A stretch of DNA of 64,000 nt. Origin: Mariannaea sp. PMI_226 (Eukaryota > Ascomycota > Sordariomycetes > Hypocreales > Nectriaceae). The notes under the pieces were generated by a model that made no database searches, had not been told where the DNA came from, and saw only the letters and a list, made by a program, of their open reading frames with translations. The DNA is taken from positions 1 to 64,000 of the forward strand of contig JANFOG010000005.1 of NCBI GenBank assembly GCA_024336345.1, read 5' to 3'. Below, in pieces: positions 58,137 through 64,000 of this stretch (positions within the stretch are counted from its first letter, which is position 1; every line of letters begins with the position of its first letter). Made by a program: the position numbers and the translations under genes.

Positions 58137-59894
58137 AAAACATTACAGGCTAGAGCGAGTTCTATTTCCCCATTTGGGAGATTCAGTCGTCGAAAGTCGA
58201 TCACCAAACCTCAAAACCGCGGATTGGAGCTAGTCAATCAGATACTTATTGCAGCTGGAAGACGAACCCGACGGCCGTTACTAAATTACTCAATCTTCAC
58301 TACTGGAGTCTGTAAATAGCCTATATATTCATCAATTGTATTATTTTTCATCTTAGTCGTTGCTGAAAATAAGAAGATCCTTGTCTCCTGTAAGTATTTC
58401 GGCTATTGCTACTCTAACCATATGTCATCAAACCCAGCAATTCGTTTGTGTTACTGTTTTAGCTACGCTCCACATCAGTTCCGTTCCATTCAACCCTCTC
58501 TGAATCGACTAAATCCTCAACCTACGGTGCCAAGAATTACAATAGTAGAATAACGGCGGGGCGGGTGTTCGGATTGTTCCACAGGACCCCCGTAAGCTCC
58601 TCGTTTGATGGGCAATACGAATGACCGGGCTTTTGCAAAAATTTATCCATGCGACCTGTGACTCAATGACCCAGTTATCCTTCTCCTCGGAGGCGTTGTC
58701 CAGTAACTCTGGTGTACGAATCACTTGCGTTTTATCTGATCCTAGTTCTTTCCTCTATCCACCAAATCCAATCCGAATATGGCTGAGAAGTCCCTGCATC
58801 CTCCTCTCTCTAATATTCCCCTCAGGATTTCTCTTCTATGTCTCGCTAAAACTTACCTGTGTATAAACGCCGCACATAGCCTGGCTGTCAAATGACCGCG
58901 CCATCTTATCAGATTTCTCTTTTGCATCCGCATCCCTACACTCCGGGTCCCTCTCTACCCCCCACTGTGGATCTCGCTTTGCATCCCGGGCTTCCTAGCC
59001 TAGTAATATCCTAGGATTGGCGTGGATGCTCATCAATCAGCTCATCTTATCAGATTCTAATCGTCATTTCCACTATCCAACGCAACTACAAGCATATCCC
59101 AACCTTACCTCTTCTAACGCTATTAAGCAAACCCATACTATACTAATCCTGAGCCTACAGTCAATAGAATACGAAAATTTTTCCATTCTCATATGTTTAT
59201 GCCATGTATTGCCATTTACTCAACGAATGAGACTTTTCCTATCACAACACAGTTCATCTTCACTAAATCGCCTTCATCAGACCCGCTCCAACGACGCTTT
59301 CTCCCTACTTCTTCAACTTCCCAACCCCCAAATAATCGTTGCCTTAACCTGCAATAGTACATGCCAATCAGATCTCTAATTATGTCGGGGTAGGTTTAAC
59401 GGTACGGGAAGCCGCGACTCTACAGATTTACCTTCACCACGCTGATAAACAATCGATTTCCCCACTCCCCTGGAATGTTCATGATGATTATCCCTCAATC
59501 TCCGGGCTGTTTATAGTATGGTATGGCTTGTTCGATAATTTACGTAACGACTAGGCTAATGACTTAATGCGTTGGAGTATCAATGATTGAATACAACAAG
59601 TGTGCCAGAACGTGCTCCTAGATCGGCCGCCAATAACCCCGCTGACTGTATCGCCGAAGGCAACATGATTTCAGAAGTTCTCACTACTCGTAGATCTTTC
59701 CTTCTTTCCGTTTTTTAGCCTCGAGAATCTCACAGATTGTCCTCGCTCCATTGTTTCAGTGTCCGTTACGGTATCTTCATTCATCAAGCATTCGATCTCT
59801 ATAAAGCAGATCTGACAATTCGGTTGACCAACTCAATCTACTATGCTCAGTAGGGATAGGTAGAAGCTGCTCAAACTAAAAGGTACCCAAGGAG
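58137..59894. other. Intergenic, ABC transporter upstream region
   Basis: No supported gene. The frame at 59017-59379 is low-complexity Ser/Leu-rich without a domain. The ABC promoter presumably lies in the last few hundred bases. Confidence 0.4.
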
Positions 59895-62800
59895 ATGGCC
59901 GAGAAACCACCAGGCGAGGAGGACAAGCAAAGCCCTTCAGAGAAGGGCACTAGCCCTGATATGAACTTCAAGGCCGGAGAGAAAAACTGTGTTCTATCGG
60001 TAAGTTGGATATCCGCTCTGTTCTGGAGACCTGGTCTTCGGATCTTGGGCAAATGGTATTAAGGATGGAGGGTTATTCAATTAACATTGAATTCAGTCTC
60101 TGAAGAACTTTTTCATTTATTTTCAGCTGCTCTTTGCTGCCCAACCAACATGGGTTGACATTAGCCTCATCATCTGTGGTACTCTGAGCGCCGCAGGCGC
60201 AGGTGTTCCTTTCCCTCTGATGGGAGTTCTCTTCGGACAGCTCGTGGATAACTTCAATAGCGCAACTTGTGCGGCTGACACCTCTGCCATTGACCCTTTC
60301 CAGTATGAGAGCACTATCAACGACAAGGTCATCAAGACGGCTTGGTTTGGCGCCATTGCCATGGTCCTTATATACTGCCACCTAACCTGCTGGAACATTA
60401 TCAGCCAGCGCCTAGGCCAGCGGTTACGCAGTCGCTACGTCGAGGCCCTGCTTCGACAGCCGCCAGCCTTCTTTGATACTCGTGGTGCGTCGGGCCAGGT
60501 CTCAAGCCGCCTCAATAGCGACATCACGGCTGTTCAGGCTGGTACCTCAGAGAAGGTGGGCAACATCATCACGACCGTCAGTTTCTTTATCACGGTCTTC
60601 ATCATCGCCTTCTACCAGCAGCCTCGCCTCGCCGGAATTCTCATTTGTATGCTGCCAGCGTTCCTGATCTCGGGAATCGTGGGTGGCAAATACGTTGGTA
60701 AGTTGTTTGAGCGCCAGAACAAGGAGGCTGCGTTGGCGTCGTCGGTTGCTTCGGAGGCTCTTGACCACATCGCCGTCGTCCAGGCGTTTGGCGCCGCTTC
60801 ACGTCTCGAGGCCAAGTTCTCCGAGCACATGGAAAGCGCCCGCAAGTTCGCCACCAAGAAGGCAACTCTTGCAGCCTTTCAGACGGGCATGCTCTACTTC
60901 ATCGCCTACTCTGGAAATGCCCTGGCCTTCTGGCAAGGCAGTCTCCGCATCGCTGACGCGGCTGAGCGTGACGACAATAGCGCCACAGTTGGTCAGATCT
61001 ATGCTATCGTCTACCTCCTGGTTGACGCCTGCGTCATGTTGGGTGGAATTGCTCCCACGCTGCCCTTCCTGGGAGGTGCTGTGGCCGCCTACCAGCGGCT
61101 CATGGAAGACATCAGAACTCCTTCCGAGATTGATGGCACTTCAGACGCGGGCATCGTCCTCCCATCAGCTACTGCAAAGTCTATTGCCTTTCGCAACGTC
61201 TCATTCCGGTACATGTCGCGTCCTGATCGACCTGTGTTAGAGAACATCGACTTGGAATTCCCGGCAGGGAAGTACACAGCCATTGTCGGTCTCTCGGGCA
61301 GCGGCAAGTCCACAATTGCGGCTCTGATAGCGCGTCTTCATGACCCCACGGAGGGTACCGTTGAACTCAACGGTCACGACATGCGAGAACTAAATGTCCG
61401 GTCCGTCCGGAGCTTCATCAGTTTTGTACAGCAGGAACCCTCTCTTCTTGACCGCTCCATCCTTGAAAACATTGCCCTGGGACTCGTCAACTCTCCCAAG
61501 CCAGCTCACCAGCACTTGAAACCTTTACTCAGTGGTCCTGAACTTGCTAAGCTTACCGTCTTAGGCAAAGCCGCCTTCACTTCAGCTGCATCCTTGGGAC
61601 CCGAGTTTGCTGAACTCGCTAATCTCATCCACCGGGCTTCAGAGCAAGCCGATGCAACCAGCTTCATCGAGGGCCTTGAATATGGCTATGGAACATCCGC
61701 TGGCTCCAGCGGCTCCCTTATGAGCGGTGGTCAGCGGCAGCGAATAGCACTTGCTCGAGCCATGATTCGTGATCCTGATATCCTTGTTCTCGACGAAGCT
61801 ACTGCTGCTCTTGATTCTGCTAGTGAGAAAAGAATCCAACTCGCAGTTGAGCGGGCTGCTGCCGAGCATCGCACCATTATTTCCATTGCCCACCGTCTCT
61901 CTACGATCCGCAACGCTGATAACATTGTTGTCATGCAGGCTGGCCGAGTCGTCGAGCAGGGAGCATATGCTGAGCTAATGGCCAAGACGGACGGCGAGTT
62001 CGCTCGCTTGGCTACGCTGCAGTCGGTTGGTAGGCTAAACCCAGGTTCAGAATCTGTCTCTGGTGACTTGCTGGAAGCATCAGCTCTCAAAAATGACCGT
62101 CACCCCGGTGAAAATGCTGAAATCACTCAATCTCAGAACGATGGGGAGGAAAAGATCCATGTGAACGAGGAAAGGGATTTAGCCAAGGAGCCAGAGCCTA
62201 AGGACCAGAGGCTAGACGACATGAAGCCATTTGGCTCTGTCATGAAGGGCCTCGGCTGCCTGATATGGCCATCTATTGGTTGGTGCTCTATTGCTATTTC
62301 CGCTGCCATCTTTGTTGGGGCAACCTTCTCTGGTGCCGGTACCATCTTTGGTTTCGCTGTCGGCGCCCTCAACCCGTGTCAGAACTCCGTTGATAAGATT
62401 CGGTCGATGGGCCGCCTTTTCTCTGGTCTGTACTTTATGCTTGCTATTGTTGAACTCATCGCCAACTTTCTCGCCTGGTTGGGCTTCGGTATCATCGCTG
62501 AGAGGCTTCTATACAACCTTCGTGTCCTCTCATTCCGCTCCCTTCTCGAGCAGGGCCTTCACTGGCACAAGTCTGAAGGTCGCACCCCGTCCGCCCTACT
62601 TTCTGTCATTACCAAGGACAGCATGGCTGTTGGTGCCTTCAGCGGGTCTACATTTGGCACCGTCTTCGCCATTTGCATCAATATCATCATTGCCATCATC
62701 ATCTCCCATATCTTCGCCTGGAAGATTGCCCTGGTGTGTATGGTCACTGTCCCGATCCTGCTCAGTTCTGGCTTTATGCAGCTACGCATGCTGGCTCGCT

Positions 62801-64000
62801 ACGAAGAGTGTCACCGCGAAGCCTTCGCCACGGCCACATCGCTCGCTACCGAGGCGATCAAGTCCATCAAGACTGTCGCTACCCTCTCTCTTGAGCGCGA
62901 ATACATGGAAGCCTTCGATCGCCTGCTAAAGCCTCCGCGTAAGCAGGTGGTACGCGCTTCAATTTCGACAAACATCTGGCTCGCCATCTCCTACACCACT
63001 GGAACCTTTGTCAATGCCCTCGCTTACTGGTGGGGCTCGCAGCTCGTCATGAAGGGAGAGTTCACTCAGAGAGACTTCCTGATCATTCTCGTCGCCATGC
63101 TGACCAGCGCCCAGCTTTGGAGCGGCATGTTTGCCCTTGCCCCAGAATTCTCACGAGCCCGTCTTGCCTTATCTCGAGTTATGGAAGTCGTTGACATGGG
63201 GTCTAGCACCCACATCGGCAGGGCCAGAACTAATCCTTCCAGGACAAATAGCGATCCTGAGGCTTTTGGAGAGGCCAAATTTGGCAGCACCAAAGATAAT
63301 AAACGCCTCGGCGGATCCAATTTGGCATTCAAAGATGTCTCTTTCGCTTATCCTAACCGCCCTGATGTCAAGATTCTCCACAACATCTCTTTCACACTTC
63401 CTCCAAACCAATTTTGCGGTCTTGTAGGCCCTTCTGGAGCTGGCAAGTCTACCATCATGGCCTTGGTGCAGAGACTTTATGAACCTACTTCTGGTGCCAT
63501 CTTCATCGACGATCGGGACATTGGCAAGTCCTCTCTTTCGTTCCGTGACACAATTGCGATCGTTCCGCAAGACCCCGCTCTTTTTGATGGTAGTGTGCGA
63601 TTCAACGTGGGCATTGGTGCCCTTCCAGGCCATGAGGCTACCAATGCCGAGATCGAAGAGGCTTGTCGACTTGCGAACATACACGACCTGATTATGGAGT
63701 TGCCTGATGGTTACGATACGGAATGTGGCCCTTCTGCCTCTCGCCTATCAGGCGGTCAGAGACAACGCCTTGCCATCGCACGTGCTCTTGTTCGCCAACC
63801 GCGCCTGCTGCTTCTTGACGAGAGCACCAGCGCCCTTGATGCTGCTAGCGAGGCTGCTCTACAGCAAGGTCTTGAGAGAGCGTCGCGGGGAACAACAGTA
63901 TTGGCAATCACCCACCGACTGCACACCGTGCAGAAGGCCGATGTCATCTTTGTTATTGAGGGTGGTCAAATTGTTGACAGTGGACGGCACTCTGAACTGA
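59895..64000 (+). CDS. ABC-B (MDR/P-glycoprotein-type) full transporter, 3' end cut by window
   Basis: Predicted join(59895..59999,60127..>64000), at least 1326 residues. A 127-bp intron follows a 35-residue hydrophilic start. The order is TMD1-NBD1-TMD2-NBD2. NBD1 has Walker A GLSGSGKST (about 61288), signature MSGGQRQR (Met for the usual Leu), Walker B ILVLDEATAALD and H-loop SIAHRLST. NBD2 has Walker A GPSGAGKST (about 63427), signature LSGGQRQR, Walker B LLLLDESTSALD and H-loop ITHRLHT. Both ATP sites keep the catalytic Glu. NBD1 has a longer than usual segment between Q-loop and signature (about 61470-61700). By family it exports hydrophobic drugs, toxins or lipopeptides at the plasma membrane. 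Only the last few dozen residues should lie beyond the window. Confidence 0.92.

Overview
This window comes from a filamentous ascomycete (Pezizomycotina, probably Sordariomycetes). The genes carry short 47-130 bp GT-AG introns with CTAAC/CTGAC-like branch points. The families are typical of that group: a PNP-NACHT NLR, a HET remnant, a siderophore transporter, fungal P450s and an ABC-B transporter. Non-coding stretches are AT-rich, and several dead genes carry CAA-to-TAA and TGG-to-TAG stops of the kind left by repeat-induced point mutation (RIP). I found no CRISPR, operon, rRNA or tRNA. Layout, left to right. 0-16 kb is a gene-poor, decayed region. Its two living genes are a GH16 glycosidase (3.1 kb) and a con-13-like secreted protein with an HExxH motif (12.4 kb). 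They sit among remnants of a TPR protein, an ankyrin protein, an MFS transporter, a HET protein and a DUF3505-type repeat ORF. 17-31.6 kb holds a complete-looking PNP-NACHT-ankyrin NLR, a cytochrome P450 whose heme cysteine codon is split by an intron, an unrecognised 434-residue protein, a dead sugar transporter, and a roughly 15-exon dynamin/SLIP-GC-like GTPase. 32.6-45.6 kb holds an FAD monooxygenase, a 10-exon secreted S8 (subtilase-like) multidomain protein of about 1148 residues, a P450 fragment and a GT2 membrane glycosyltransferase. 45.6-53 kb is gene-poor and contains an intact-looking Fot/pogo-type transposon. 53-64 kb holds a siderophore-iron-transporter-like MFS gene, a GNAT acetyltransferase and a two-domain ABC-B transporter cut by the window end. 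Repeats are a major feature. Two families of roughly 230-250 bp TG...CA elements behave as solo LTRs. Family A has copies at 6.6, 42.3 and 58 kb and a fragment at 14.6 kb. Family B has copies at 9.1 and 16 kb and fragments at 11.9, 23.6 and 42 kb. Three of these copies are flanked by perfect 5-bp target duplications: AAAAC, GTTCT and CTTAT. A third dispersed repeat links the first 173 bases to 32.1 kb. The genes do not form one evident pathway. Taken together (inference), the window is an accessory compartment rich in self/non-self-recognition-type genes (NLR, HET, ankyrin and TPR remnants, large GTPase, S8 protein) and secreted or transport functions. The P450 and FAD monooxygenase have no backbone biosynthetic enzyme nearby, so I do not call a metabolite cluster. 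All exon boundaries were predicted by eye from splice signals, phase and protein continuity. Single nucleotides may be wrong where noted.
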